This document shows positions 47,018-58,300 of a DNA stretch of 64,000 nt, one piece after another. The stretch's first letter is position 1; the number at the start of each line of letters is the position of its first letter. A program made the position numbers and the translations under genes. The stretch is from Zelopaecilomyces penicillatus (taxonomy: Eukaryota; Ascomycota; Sordariomycetes; Hypocreales; Pseudodiploosporaceae): the NCBI GenBank assembly GCA_005765155.1, contig VCCP01000003.1:3038001-3102000 (forward strand). The letters run 5' to 3'. Below the pieces are notes generated by a model, which saw nothing but the letters and a program-made list of their open reading frames with translations, searched no databases and was not told the origin of the DNA.

Positions 47018-47576
47018 CTATCTCCCAGCATTCAATTTCTGTGCGATTAAGCTGAAGACAGCCACTGATCCCATGAATAGAACTGCATTGTAGAACTGTT
47101 GACATTCAGAAGATGTGGACTTCTTAGAGTTCTGGGTTTGCTTACAGCTTTCCTTGAGACCTGTCTTTCCTCATCATCTGTCCTTGCTTCGATAAATAGC
47201 CGGCGTAGGTTTGGAAAGCTCGCCTGATGAGTGTGTTAGTTGGTGCAATCTGTAATTGCTGGCTCAATATTGATGTCGGCGAAGTTACCATGATGGGTGC
47301 AGATGGAGGTCTCAATCCAAGCAGGATGTGTTGAATCTCTACAATATTGAGGTAGTTGGTTTTTGTGATATATTCTGCTTATAGTACAAGGTTTTTGTAC
47401 ATGTTTCTCAATTAAGCCCTTGACATTGTTGAGAAATGATGTCAGGATGAAGTCTTGAACGATGCCTCTCAAGCTCTCAAGGGGGTGACTAAGCGTACGC
47501 AGGTAGGCGACACGACAGGCTTGCAGCAATCGGGGCGCATAATTCCAACTAGGGGATCCGGAGGCGCCACTGCCAT
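47018..47576 (-). CDS. Candidate 77-residue single-span membrane protein
   Basis: A gene too small and too split to show as one open frame. Proposed exons are 47499..47576, 47146..47223 and 47018..47095, each 78 nt and joined in phase 0. The best-supported part is the join of exons two and three: a GTAAGC donor and a CAACAG acceptor, giving DDEERQVSRKA then FYNAVLFMGSVAVFSLIAQK. This is a charged helix followed by one hydrophobic span and a short basic C-terminus, as in tail-anchored mitochondrial or ER proteins. The acceptor before exon two has a CTAAC branch (CTAACACACTCATCAG). The first exon (MAVAPPDPLVGIMRPDCC) is less certain because its intron is 275 nt. I do not recognise a family; small Tom-type subunits are a loose resemblance. 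It is convergent with DNA ligase I. Confidence 0.4.
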
Positions 47577-47847
47577 CTTGTGCCAGCTCTTGACATATCT
47601 GGCCAAGCTTCAACTGTCCACAGCTCGACCCAACAGGCTCCCGACCAAAGCGATTCGATTCTGTATACAAGCTCCAAATTGCCCAATCCGTTGTCCAACG
47701 CCCATACCATAACGACAGCGCCCAAAGCTGTGCAACCGCCGACCGCTCTTACAGCGCAGGCTCAGCACCCTGTCTGCCTGACGGCGTTGACACCGATCCA
47801 GTCTGAACCAACACCATACCCCCCTACGACCCGAAACCCCCTCGACG
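47577..47847. promoter_or_regulatory. Upstream region of the AP-1 beta gene
   Basis: About 270 bases immediately before the adaptin start, rich in CA/CCAAC words and probably a leader plus promoter, shared with the candidate small gene on the minus strand if that is real. Confidence 0.35.
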
Positions 47848-50381
47848 ATGGCGGTAAACCGCATCCGAGGCGCCTTTGCTGCGCCTCGGAAAGGAGAGAC
47901 CTTTGAACTGCGGGCAGGATTGGTCTCTCAATACGCCTATGAGCGAAAGGAGTCTATCCAGAAGACCATCATGGCCATGACGCTGGGCAAGGACGTTTCG
48001 GCCTTGTTTCCAGATGTTCTGAAGAACATTGCAACTGCCGACCTTGATCAGAAGAAGCTGGTCTATCTTTATCTCATGTGGGACAACCACCCTCTTCCAG
48101 CTCTGATGGGAACCCCTGGCCGGCTTGGTCGAGATGGCTTCAGGACAGGCTAGTTGTGGTAGCTGTGCTGACAACATCAATGTTTAGGAACTACGCCAAA
48201 TCGCATCCAGATCTATGCATTTTGGCTGTCAATACATTCGTTCAAGACTCAGAAGATCCAAACCCACTGATACGAGCCTTGGCTATTCGGACCATGGGTT
48301 GCATTAGAGTAGACAAAATGGTGGACTACATGGAAGAGCCCCTAAGAAAGACTCTGAGAGATGAGTCGCCATATGTGCGCAAGACGGCAGCCATCTGCGT
48401 GGCCAAACTCTTCGACCTCAATCCTACAATGTGCATGGAAAATGGGTTTCTGGAGTCTCTCCAGGAGTTGATTGGAGATCCAAATCCCATGGTTGTCGCA
48501 AATTCCGTACAGGCCCTCGCTGAGATTACTGAAACGGCACCAGAGACAAATGCACTCATCATCACACCTGCTGTCCTCAAGAAATTGCTGATGGCAATGA
48601 ACGAGTGTACTGAGTGGGGAAGGGTTACAATCTTGAGTGTATTGGCCAATTACGTAGCTGCGGATGTTAAGGAGTCTGAACACATCTGCGAGAGAGTTAC
48701 GCCGCAGTTCCAGCATGTTAACCCTAGTGTCGTCTTGGCTGCGGTAAAGGTAGTTTTCATTCACATGAAGGCTATCAATGCAGAGCTTGTGAGGTCATAT
48801 CTCAAAAAAATGGCCCCACCTCTTGGTGCGTACATCCAACAGTCAGGGGATTTTGTCCTGTCTTTGCTAACGATGGATCTGTGTAGTGACCTTGGTTGCA
48901 TCGGCTCCAGAGGTACAATATGTGGCTTTGAGGAACATTGATCTCTTACTCCAGGCCAAACCCGACATTCTAAGCAAGGAACTGCGAGTTTTCTTCTGCA
49001 AATACAACGACCCTCCCTATCTGAAACTCCAAAAGCTGGAAATCATGGTCAGGATAGCGAATGAGAAGAACTATGAACAGTTACTCGCCGAATTGAAGGA
49101 GTATGCCCTGGAAGTTGACATGGACATTGTCCGGAGGGCCATCAAAGCTATTGGTCAGGTGGCCATCAAGATCGAAGAAGCTAGTGCAAAGTGCGTCCAG
49201 GCACTGGAAGATCTGATTGCCACCAAGGTCAACTACGTCGTCCAAGAGGTTGTCGTTGTCATCAAAGATATTCTTCGCAAATACCCTGGCTATGAGGGGG
49301 TGATACCTGCGCTGTGTAACCATATTGATGAGCTTGATGAACCCGAGGCGCGCGGCTCGCTGATCTGGATTGTTGGAGAGTATGCTGAGAAAATTAGCAA
49401 TGCTGATCAGATCCTTGAGGGCTTTGTGGAGGGGTTTATGGAGGAATTCACCCAGGTACGCGACTGTTGATTATTCTGCATAACATTGGGCTAGCTACTA
49501 ACCACCTCTCACAGACTCAGCTTCAAATCTTGACTGCGGTTGTTAAACTGTTTCTCAAGAAGCCAGGCAATGCTCAGGACCTTGTTCAAAAAGTACTGCA
49601 GCACGCTACAGCCGAGAATGACAACCCTGACATTCGCGATAGAGCATACGTCTACTGGCGATTGCTGTCAGGCGACTTGGATGTTGCAAAGGTATTTGGC
49701 TCCCCCTCTTGGTTTCGCCTTTTTTGGCAACAGACTGGAAATTAACGGCGATGACAGAATATTGTGCTCTCACAGAAGCCAAATATCTCCACAACTATGA
49801 CTACTCTGCCTCCATCTTTGCTTGAACAGCTTCTTGGAGAGCTGTCGACTCTTGCCTCGGTATACCACAAGCCCCCCGAGGCGTTTGTTGGCAAGGGTCG
49901 TTATGGCGCCGATGAGATCCAACGGGCTGCCATTCAAGAGCAACGTCAAAATGCCACAGAAAACCCTATTGCTGCGTCAGTTGCCTCTGGGGCTAATGGT
50001 TCAGGAAGTGCAGCTTCTCAGAACAACATGGAAAATCTTCTTGATATTGATTTTGATGGTGCTGCACCCGCATCACATGAACAGCAGAGTGCTACGGCGA
50101 CCCCTGACCGGATTGCTAGTCCGGCCGGCGGTGTTGCCTCTGCCGGTATGGCAGATATGATGAGCATGTTTGATGCGCCGGCACCTGCAAGTAATTCACA
50201 ACCTCAAGCGCAGAACTCCTCCGGTTCGGGCATGAACGACTTGATGAATGGGTTTGAAGGATTGGACTTTGGTGGTGCTCCGGCCAGCCAGCCACTGCCA
50301 GCAGCAATGCAACTGCAAAACGCCCAAGGCAGCTCACAGCAGCCTCAAAAGGATGACGATGATCTTTTGGGCCTGTTCTAA
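47848..50381 (+). CDS. APL2: AP-1 clathrin adaptor complex, beta subunit
   Basis: Five exons, 47848..48077, 48188..48825, 48887..49455, 49515..49691 and 49758..50381, encode 745 residues. This is the beta-adaptin large chain of AP-1, which selects cargo and recruits clathrin at the trans-Golgi and endosomes. The alpha-solenoid trunk (about 1-580) is clear: [90 protein letters not shown] and [18 protein letters not shown]. The hinge carries a clathrin box, LLDID, at about 632-636, and the chain ends DDDLLGLF. There is no beta-adaptin ear, which is usual for fungal AP-1 beta. The first intron uses a poor donor (GTGGGA), but the join M-NYAK is invariant in the family. Confidence 0.93.
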
Positions 50382-50674
50382 GGGTTCGGTTACACGGAGG
50401 CGATATTGATGCTTTCATGAGTCTCAAAATGGAGTACGGACTATTAATACAATGTGGGAATATAGTAGCCAGCTACTGGTCAAAAAGCGTTTCAACATCA
50501 TGCCTGGTAAAATGATTCAAGATATGCGTTTGGGTATATGCGATGCCCCTACTGAAACTGTTGGTCCCCCTTTGCCGTATATACATTCTTTACTAGTTGA
50601 CCATGTCGTATCAGTGATGTCATTTGCTCTCGTTGGAGTGCCATCCTTGACCTCTTGCGTAGGGCCACTCGTAG

Positions 50675-51170
50675 CTATTGATTCGTTCCCTGAACTTGGC
50701 CACCAACAGTGCCATCCATCGACGGTGCAGCAGCGCTTCTGTTGCGCTCCCACTCCTCTGGTGTCTGACACTTGGCCGTCCAGGCGTGTATGCTTGCGAT
50801 TTCTTCCTTGAGCGCGGCGTTGACGAGACGATGTCGCTTGAGCGAATTCAAGCCCTGGAACTTGGCGGACACGATGAGAGTCGTGTAGGCTTGACCGCAA
50901 CCGCCTGTGGAAGACTTAGGTTAGCGATAGATTGCTTGTAGGCTGGCTGCAATAGAGCTGGGTAGAGAGATGTCGCGACCATGGGTTGGTCATGCAGTCT
51001 GGCTGCTAATGGAGGGGCAGATGGAGGGGCTCTCTCTCAAAAAAAAAAAGCTGGGCTGATTTGCAGGGGAAGTATTTGGCCGTACCAGACATGTCGGAAA
51101 TCTCGACATGGACTGCCTCGAGGCGCTCCGAGATGGCGCTGCGCAGACCGTCCTCGGTGACTTGCGCCAT
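50675..51170 (-). CDS. BolA-like protein 2 (Fra2-type)
   Basis: Two exons, 51086..51170 and 50675..50904, with a 181-nt intron that splits a Gly codon, encode 104 residues. The BolA/IbaG fold is complete: EDGLRSAISERLEAVHVEISDMS, then GGCGQAYTTLIVSAKFQG, then LNSLKRHRLVNAALKEEIASIHAW. The GCGQ cysteine and the KRHRLV histidine are the residues by which BolA2/Fra2 bridges a [2Fe-2S] cluster with a monothiol glutaredoxin. In yeast Fra2 with Grx3/4 signals iron sufficiency to Aft1 and helps cytosolic iron trafficking. It is head-to-head with NIF3 at 324 nt. Confidence 0.92.
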
Positions 51171-51494
51171 GGTTGTCTGCGCGTGTGAAGGAGGCAAAAA
51201 ATAGGACCACAGAAAAGGTCTGGCGATGTCGGAGGGGGCAGTGAGAAGAAAGGAAAAAAGTAACGAAATGATGAGATTGATTAGATAGGCCGTGGGGTGT
51301 TTGTTAAAGATGACAGTGGACAGTGAGCGCTGGAGCCTTTTGGCACTGTATGAGCTCACACATGGACATCCATGGATGCTTCTGAGCGTGGGGTCACCCA
51401 CTGGAGCTCTGTCGACAGCGCTACTAGAGCTTGCTGCTAGAGCTCCTCCATCCGCCCATCTAAACGTCTCCGTAGCATATTTCGGCTGCTTGAC
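51171..51494. promoter_or_regulatory. Shared intergenic promoter, BolA2 / NIF3
   Basis: 324 bases between divergent start codons, so both promoters must overlap or abut. A pair of CATGGACATCCATGG-like inverted words lies near 51361-51375. No GATA (iron-regulator) pair was confidently identified. Confidence 0.45.
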
Positions 51495-52753
51495 ATGAGG
51501 GCTCTGACACACTTGAATAGGACGACGAGTTTACGCCCTCTTCTTTCAACTCACCAGCCCAAAGTGTCTCCGCAATTACTCAGTCTACAACGCAGACAGT
51601 CCATATCAACATCATCTTCAAAAAGTCACCAACCGAAGAAACAGACCGACAGCATGACTGACGGTGTTGGAGCCTGGGGCGCCTGGCAGGTGGAGTCGTC
51701 CAAGTTCACCCAGCTCGTGGTGGACTCGATGAGAAAGCTGTGCGTACTAATTATCTTTCATTTCTTTCTGGTGGTTCCATCTCAAATGCTGTATGAATGA
51801 AAAGCATCTTTGCTAATCACTGAACAGATATCCAGAGGAGCTGGCAGATAGGAAGTGGGATAATGTTGGGTTGCTGGTTGGTAACTCGGAGGCAGAGGCC
51901 AACAAGCGCAAGCCAATGGTGATGTTGACCAACGATCTCACTTTTCAAGTTGCTGTTGATGCGATTGGACAAGGCGCAGGTGTGATTGTGAGCTATCGTA
52001 TGTATCTCCTAGCCGTCGTTTCCCGTTTCCCCTTCAGGTGTATGAAGAGAGAAGATGGGATTTCCTGCTAATACTTACTTACCATCCTTAGATCCATTCA
52101 TCTTCTCAGGTCTCAAGTCCATCACCAACGAGGACCCTCAGCAAGCCACGCTGCTGCATCTCGCAAAGGCAGGCATCGCAGTCTACTGCCCACACACGGC
52201 TGTAGATGCTGCTCCAGATGGTCTCAACACCTGGCTCGCCGACATCGTCTCGGGTCCTCACCGCAGTGCCCGCTCCGTTGCCATTCCCTGCACTACGGCG
52301 CCCGAGTCGCACTCTCCCGCGGGCTACGGCGCCATTGGAAAGTTTGAGAGCGGTAATGGAGTGCCGCTGGCTGAGATCATCAAGCGCCTGGCCGTGAAGC
52401 TCGGCGGTTTGCGGCACGTCATGATCGCAAGTCCCGTGGGTGCTGATGTCAAGACAACCCGGGTCCGCAGCTTCGGTGTCTGTGCGGGCAGCGGTTATGA
52501 TGTGCTCAAGTCCGCGGACGTGGATCTGATCGTCACAGGTGAGACGAGTCACCACTCGGCGCTGCGGGCGATCCAGCAGGGTAGGACGCTGGTCCAAGTG
52601 TTCCATAGCAACTCGGAGAGAGGATACCTCCAAGATGTGCTGCGACCGAAGCTAGAGAAGCTGCTCAAGGAGAGTGTGGCGGAGGCTGAGGTGGTCTTGA
52701 GTGAGTATGACCAGGACCCTTTCAGGATCTTGGATGTAAGCACTCTGGAGTAG
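51495..52753 (+). CDS. NIF3: NIF3 family metal-binding protein
   Basis: Three exons, 51495..51739, 51828..51997 and 52092..52753, encode 358 residues. Conserved NIF3 blocks are WDNVGLLVGNS, VMLTNDLTFQVAVDAI, the metal-site HPFIFSGLKSITNED, VYCPHTAVDAAPDGLNTWL, and the late G-E-T-S-H-H (VTGETSHHSALRA) with FHSNSERGYL. The family forms toroidal hexamers with a di-metal centre; some bacterial members were once named GTP cyclohydrolase I type 2, and the reaction is unsettled. A 53-residue Arg/Ser/Gln-rich N-terminal extension precedes a second in-frame ATG at 51654, giving a 305-residue shorter form. The longer form looks mitochondrial. It converges with VPS51. Confidence 0.9.
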
Positions 52754-52935
52754 AATTAAACTGTACCACTTCTATACCATCCAAACTAGTCTTATCAACT
52801 GAAAACGATCAACTACCTGGATTGGAGTTTCGCCAAACTCTAGATTTAAATCCAGATGAACAGCTCATGGATTTAGGCAGCTTAGTACATCATGGACGAA
52901 TGGCTCAAATCACAACATCGTGGGGAACGCATCTT

Positions 52936-53891
52936 TCACCGGCTATCCCTGGATGCCGTCTCTGTAGACGGCCTGCTCTGGATGGTACGCCCAATGGCAG
53001 CATCTCCCTCATCAATACATTCCTGGACATCGTCTCCACCAACACCCTTCTCTTTCCACGACTCTAGTAGCTTTCGCGGCATCTCCCACTGCTTTCTCGC
53101 TTCATTCGTCTTGCCTTCCTTGACAAGCGCCCGTAATCGCTCCGGCGTGGCCAGCACCTCGATGGCGAGCTCTCTTGTCTGCCGCCGCCGCCGCTCCAGC
53201 TCCATCTGTTGGCTGTGTTCTGAGTCGGGAGGGGGAATCGACTCGCGGAGAGCTTCTCGTATTGATGAAGCCTGGCTGTAGATTTGTGCTATGGCAGGGT
53301 CTAGAGTTGACGCCATGGGAGTCAAGGGATCCATTGTGGCTCGCATCTATACTCAACCAAATACATTAGCTTCCGTAAGCTCCCATCGCCCAGGAGTTGC
53401 AATCATGGTGGTAGTGGTTATTGGCTTACCTTTCTGATCGTCTCCGTCGCCGCAATGAGTTTGCTGTAGTTGTCGTACACCAGCGCCTTCTTTTCCGCAT
53501 CTAGCGCCCTCGCCTCGCCAATCACCTTTGTGTAGAGCCGCAGCAGCTGCTCGAGGCTACTCTCAGCAACAACCTTGGCGACATACTCTTCGGCATTGAA
53601 GTCCGGAGCGTCGAGCTCGCTGGCAGGTACCTCTGAGTCCGCGATCTCGATACGTGGCGCAGAGGCCCGGAGGTTGTAGTACTCTCGCAGAGCCGCGCGG
53701 TTTCGCTTGCCTGTCGCCGGCTGCGATGATGATGACGGCGGCGGTAGCTGTGAGGTATTGGGGTTAATGGGTGATGTGAGGTTCGAGCGGACGGTGTCGA
53801 GGGATGGGCGGGCGGAAGATGATGGTGTGACGTTGGAGGGTATGCGGCGGAGAGGCGTGGACGGGTCGCGAGGAGAGGCGATCGTGGACAT
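52936..53891 (-). CDS. VPS51: Vps51-type GARP tethering-complex subunit
   Basis: Two exons, 53430..53891 and 52936..53346, joined in phase 0 over an 83-nt intron, encode 290 residues. After a Ser/Pro-rich, poorly ordered N-terminus the Vps51/Exo84 family core appears: KRNRAALREYYNLRASAPRIE, LDAPDFNAEEYVAKVV, and the coiled-coil ESSLEQLLRLYTKVIGEARALD with NYSKLIAATETIRKM. The C-terminal part is helical and acidic. Vps51 is the small subunit that links GARP (Vps52-54) to the t-SNARE Tlg1 for endosome-to-Golgi retrieval. An in-frame ATG 14 codons upstream (53933) exists; the chosen start gives the shorter, family-like N-terminus. Confidence 0.85.
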
Positions 53892-54367
53892 GATGGGTGG
53901 TAAGGCGGATACACAGTCGAAAAGAGCTTCCAAAGGACTCTAAAATGCAGTCAAGAGAGGATTGGCGGTGATGATGTAGTGGTGCTTGTTCGTAAAGACT
54001 GACTAGGTACCTATGGATAATGAAATGTGGAAGTATTGATGACAGCCAAACAGCTTCCCATTCACCACGCCATAAGCGGGTTCCAGGGGTCGTCGATCAC
54101 TAAATTTAGGTTCTAGCGCTGAAGCTTGCACTCTACTATTGATTGACACAGTACGCCCGACAGCACCTCCATCTGCAGACGTCATAGGTAGCCTCCAAGC
54201 TTCCATGTGAAGTTTCCACTGGACCCTTAAAACATTAGGTCAAGATTCTCTTATCCTGCGTTGCACAGACATAGACACGACTGCCCAATTGGCACTTCTC
54301 CACACGATCTCCTGTCGCAGAAGCCTTCTGAATCTAGAAACAGAGTCAATATCCATCGTCGTTTTCT
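53892..54367. promoter_or_regulatory. Divergent intergenic region, VPS51 / RMI1
   Basis: 476 bases between divergent starts. Contains TAGGTACCTA at 54005-54014, one of several such words in the window's intergenic DNA. Confidence 0.45.
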
Positions 54368-55159
54368 ATGGACCTCTCTTCACAGCTCCGAGCAGCCATC
54401 CTCGCACAGTCGTTGCCCACTCCGTCGTCCAGCTTCCTCACCACCCTCACTACCGCTCGCAGTCCTCCCCTGCCACTACCCTCTCTTCTCGCTACCGCCA
54501 AGTCCCGCCTCCTAGCTTGCGATCTCACATCTAGCAGCAGTAGCAGTATACTCGACCGTGCTGCGCTGTCAAACCTACCTGCTGATATCGACAATGCCTC
54601 TGTCGTGGAGCTGAAGTTGCCCCGCGATATCCATGTGCAGGTCGTCGACATTGAGAACCTGAGCCTAAGCCGCTGGGAGCAAGTCGAAGAGCTCGAGGCT
54701 ATTGAGAGAGGAGAGAAGACGCGCGGTAGGGAGGTTATTAGAGTCACAGCCGAAGACGACAACCGCGAGCAGGATACCACATTGAGCGGACAGGCGGCGA
54801 CACAGACGGCAACTCAGCAGCAGCAGCGCGCAGCAACAAATCAGTCGCAATCGGCATCATCCAACATCCCGCCTACAGCAGGACGCAATACCACCCACAG
54901 ATTAGTGCTGCAAGACAGCCAGGGAAAACGTGTCTTTGCGATAGAGCTAAAGCGCATAGACCGAGTGGGCGTCGGCAAGACGTGCATGGGCGAGAAAATG
55001 CTTCTCCGGGCGGGTACAGCCGTGGCCAGGGGCACACTGTTGCTCACTCCGGAATCGTGCGTTCTGCTCGGCGGCAAGATTGACGCATGGCATGATACCT
55101 GGATGGAGGGGAGACTGGCAAGGTTAAAGGAGGCTGTTGGTAGTGATCGACCTCGTTGA
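54368..55159 (+). CDS. RMI1: RecQ-mediated genome instability protein 1
   Basis: A single exon of 263 residues. Rmi1 is an OB-fold partner of the Sgs1/BLM helicase and topoisomerase III in double-Holliday-junction dissolution. Family features are a short helical N-terminus, RDIHVQVVDIENLSLSRWEQVEEL, and the OB strands RLVLQDSQGKRVFAIELKRIDR, VGKTCMGEKMLLRAGTAVARGTLLLTPESCVLLGG and KIDAWHDTWMEGRLARLKEAVG. A Gln/Ala/Ser-rich insert (about 135-180) sits where other Rmi1 proteins carry a variable loop. Start and stop are unambiguous. It converges with SKI3; their stops are 228 nt apart. Confidence 0.88.
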   Translation: MDLSSQLRAAILAQSLPTPSSSFLTTLTTARSPPLPLPSLLATAKSRLLACDLTSSSSSSILDRAALSNLPADIDNASVVELKLPRDIHVQVVDIENLSLSRWEQVEELEAIERGEKTRGREVIRVTAEDDNREQDTTLSGQAATQTATQQQQRAATNQSQSASSNIPPTAGRNTTHRLVLQDSQGKRVFAIELKRIDRVGVGKTCMGEKMLLRAGTAVARGTLLLTPESCVLLGGKIDAWHDTWMEGRLARLKEAVGSDRPR

Positions 55160-55387
55160 AGCGATGATCGTTGTGTTGGAATTAGGAATACAGAGGGAAC
55201 ATGGGATAGAGGGAGTTTGGAGTTGGTCACTGCATGAGATACCCCTTTCAGAATTACTTGGTCATGTTGACGCAAGTATTTATCTTTCGTTTGGCTGTTT
55301 GCTACTCAATGTTCACTACATCAGCCAACATTTTGATTCCTGGTCCATCAGTCACAGATGGCCAACATCAATTCATTCCCCAGCACT

Positions 55388-58300
55388 CTATATGCCTTCC
55401 ACGGAGACCTCCAAAGATTTCCACCCTTTGACTTCCCAAGGAGCCAAGAACGCCCCTATCTGCGCATCAGCGACTCTGCCTGTGCCAGAATACGCCTTGG
55501 CCAAGTCCTGCGCTTCCAGTAAACCTCGTGGAGGGACACCTCTTGCGGCCACTTTTAGAGCCATCTGGGCTGGGTGCTCCCCGTCATCACCCTCCGCAGC
55601 TTCAGCCAGCGAAGACCATCCGTGTGGCAGATTTGGGTATAGCATGACATCGGTTTGCACCTGCGACATGACATCCTGGCTCGTTTTCCCTTCTCCTAGA
55701 GAGGCAATGGCGCGGAGCACCTCGCCGATGGAAGAGTGCTCAGAGTTGGTGACTCTTTCGTTTGTGCGCAGCCCTTGGAGCTCTTCAACAACCGCCTCGA
55801 GGCTTCCTTCGTCCTGGTCGAGCAGTGCGATGACTCCCAAGAGCAAAACACTTTGCACATGATCGGGCTGTTTCTCGATGACTTCGAACAAAGCACCCCG
55901 GGCTTTTTCCTTTGCTTCTTCAGACCCTTGAGCCCAGAGCACCTGCGCTAACAAGCATGTCGCATCCGGGTTATTGTCTGACTCTTCCAATGCTGCCTCA
56001 AAACACTTCTCTGCCTCGCCAAAGTCCTTGAGATAGAACTGGGCCAAGCCTACCGTCAAGTGCGCTGAAAGCCTAGCTTTCTTACACTGCTCGCTGGTCA
56101 GTTCGCTTTCACCCTCATCGCTGCTCAGTCCCAGAGCCAATTCTCCGCACTCAGTTGCCTTGTCATAAGAACCAGCGGCCAGATAGGCTCGTGCTAAGTC
56201 GGTCCTTGCCAATGTGAATTTGGCAAGACTCTCTGGTGACTCTGTTGTTTCGAAATCTGTCTCGATGCTGGCGCATATCTTTTCAAGGGTTTCTACCGCA
56301 CGAGGGCTCTCGCCGGTACGCTCCTGCAAGAGGGTAGATAGGTGTCCAAAAGTGAAATCCTGGGGAACGAGGCTCTGTACTTGGTTGACAGCGAAAAGCG
56401 GCTGGATGAGAGATGCTGCGCCCAAATTGGGTGGGGAAGTCAAAATATGGTCGAACAATGACGAAGAATAATACCTGCGGGTAGGTGTGGAAGATGATTC
56501 AGATATGTCCATCGCATGCGTAAAAAGACCTCTTGCTTCCTTTGCTTCCCCATAAAGAAGAGCTACGAAGCCTTGACCCAGCCAGGCATGTGCGTAATCA
56601 GGGTCTGTCGATTGAGCCCGTGTAAACACTTCGTTGGCCTGTTTAGTGTCTCCTGACAAAAGGGCCAAGACTCCCAGATTTGTCCATGCCGCGGGACTGC
56701 GCTCATTGAGATATAGACTCCGGACAAACGCATGCTGAGAGATGGATGGGTTGATCTGACTCGTCACAACCCCCAATGCGTTCCAAAAGTCGCCATTGTT
56801 TGCTTCGAGTTCAATTGAGCGTTTGATGGCTCTGACTGCTGCTTTGATGTATTTATTTGCCTTTCTCCGCTGTTGGAATGGGAGACAGGTGTGAGCACGA
56901 TATTCGGCCCATCCAAGGTTATAGTATCCCACAGCCTGTGCATGTTTATCGTTGGAAGCAGCGCGGATGGCTTGCTTATAACAGAGGATAGTGGCATGAA
57001 GGCACTTTGTTAAGTCGGTACCGAGCTCTTCATCGCGAGATACTGCGCTCTTTCCGTAAACAATATCTGTGCTGACTTTATCAACATTGGCGAGTAGGTC
57101 GAATGCATCCTGTTGCCGTGCCTCGAGTAAACCTTTGATGGCGGCAAGAGGGAGGTCCGCTAGGCGGCTCTGCACCGAGGAGAAAACTGAACAGGCATCT
57201 GCAATGCTTTTCCAGAAGTTGAAGGTCTCTAGAGCATTCCCAGTCTGGGCTGTGGCAAAATTAATAGTATCCAGGGCCAAATGAATAGCTTTTCCAAATA
57301 ACCCCTTGTCTACGCTCGTTGTTGCGTTCTCCACCATTGTCTGCATAAGAGCCAAAATCACGCCCTCCTCTTCCGGGTGGGTGGCAATGACAGTCTGATA
57401 GAGAGCAATAGACTCATCAAATTCACCAACTTCTCGCTTGACGTTAGCAAGCATGTAGTTTGTGAACCAAGTGTCACCAGATATGTCCACCTTGGTCTCT
57501 TCTTCGAGCTTCTTCGCATTCACAATTGCCTTTGTTGCCGCCACATATCTCCCAGAGCTGTAGTAACTTTCACCGAGTCCCACCCACGAATGGTAGTCTT
57601 CTGGTGATATGCGAAGGGCTGCTTGGAACGAAACAATGGCCTTGTGAAAGTCCTGCTTGTTTAGCTCGGCTACACCGAGTGCCGCAAAAGGCCAACTGAT
57701 CCCCTTGCGTTTAGAGCCTGGTGGTGGCTTCACTTTGCCCGAGTCAACCACTCTCTGGGCTACCAACTCCACGCGATCCCAATCTCCATCATCGGCGAAT
57801 GAGCGGGCTAATCGTTCAGCGGCTATGACCTCTGCTGACGACAACTCCAAGGCCTTTTGGAAACAGCGTCGGGCTCTTTTCCTGTCTTTGGCATAATCAC
57901 TGTAGAATATTCCAAGGCTCGTATAGACCGACCCGTTGTTCATATTGTTGTTCAAGGCGCTGATCCAGTAGGCATATGCACATTCGCCCTTGCGCTGTTT
58001 TCTGTCCTGTCGACTTGGTTTCAAGTTCCAGATACAGCTTCCAATACGATACTGTGTATCTGCCAGTAACTCCTTTTCCGAAGAGCCTTGCTTTTCCAGA
58101 GGCTCGATGCACTCTTGGAGCTCATCTTTGGCTGCTTGCCAGTTTCCTGCAAGAGCTTTCACCCACGCAGCTTCTGACTTGACTCTGAGGTTGGTCTCAT
58201 CTCTAGCGAGCGCCCGGGTCAAAAAGTCTATGGCTTGTTCATACTCTTCCTCTTCCTCAAAGATAAGCCCAACGCCTATCAATGCCGATGTAGATGTCGC

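Noticed and set aside
47236..47670. 144-codon minus-strand frame
   Set aside because: It shows no domain; the spliced candidate in the same area explains the useful parts better.
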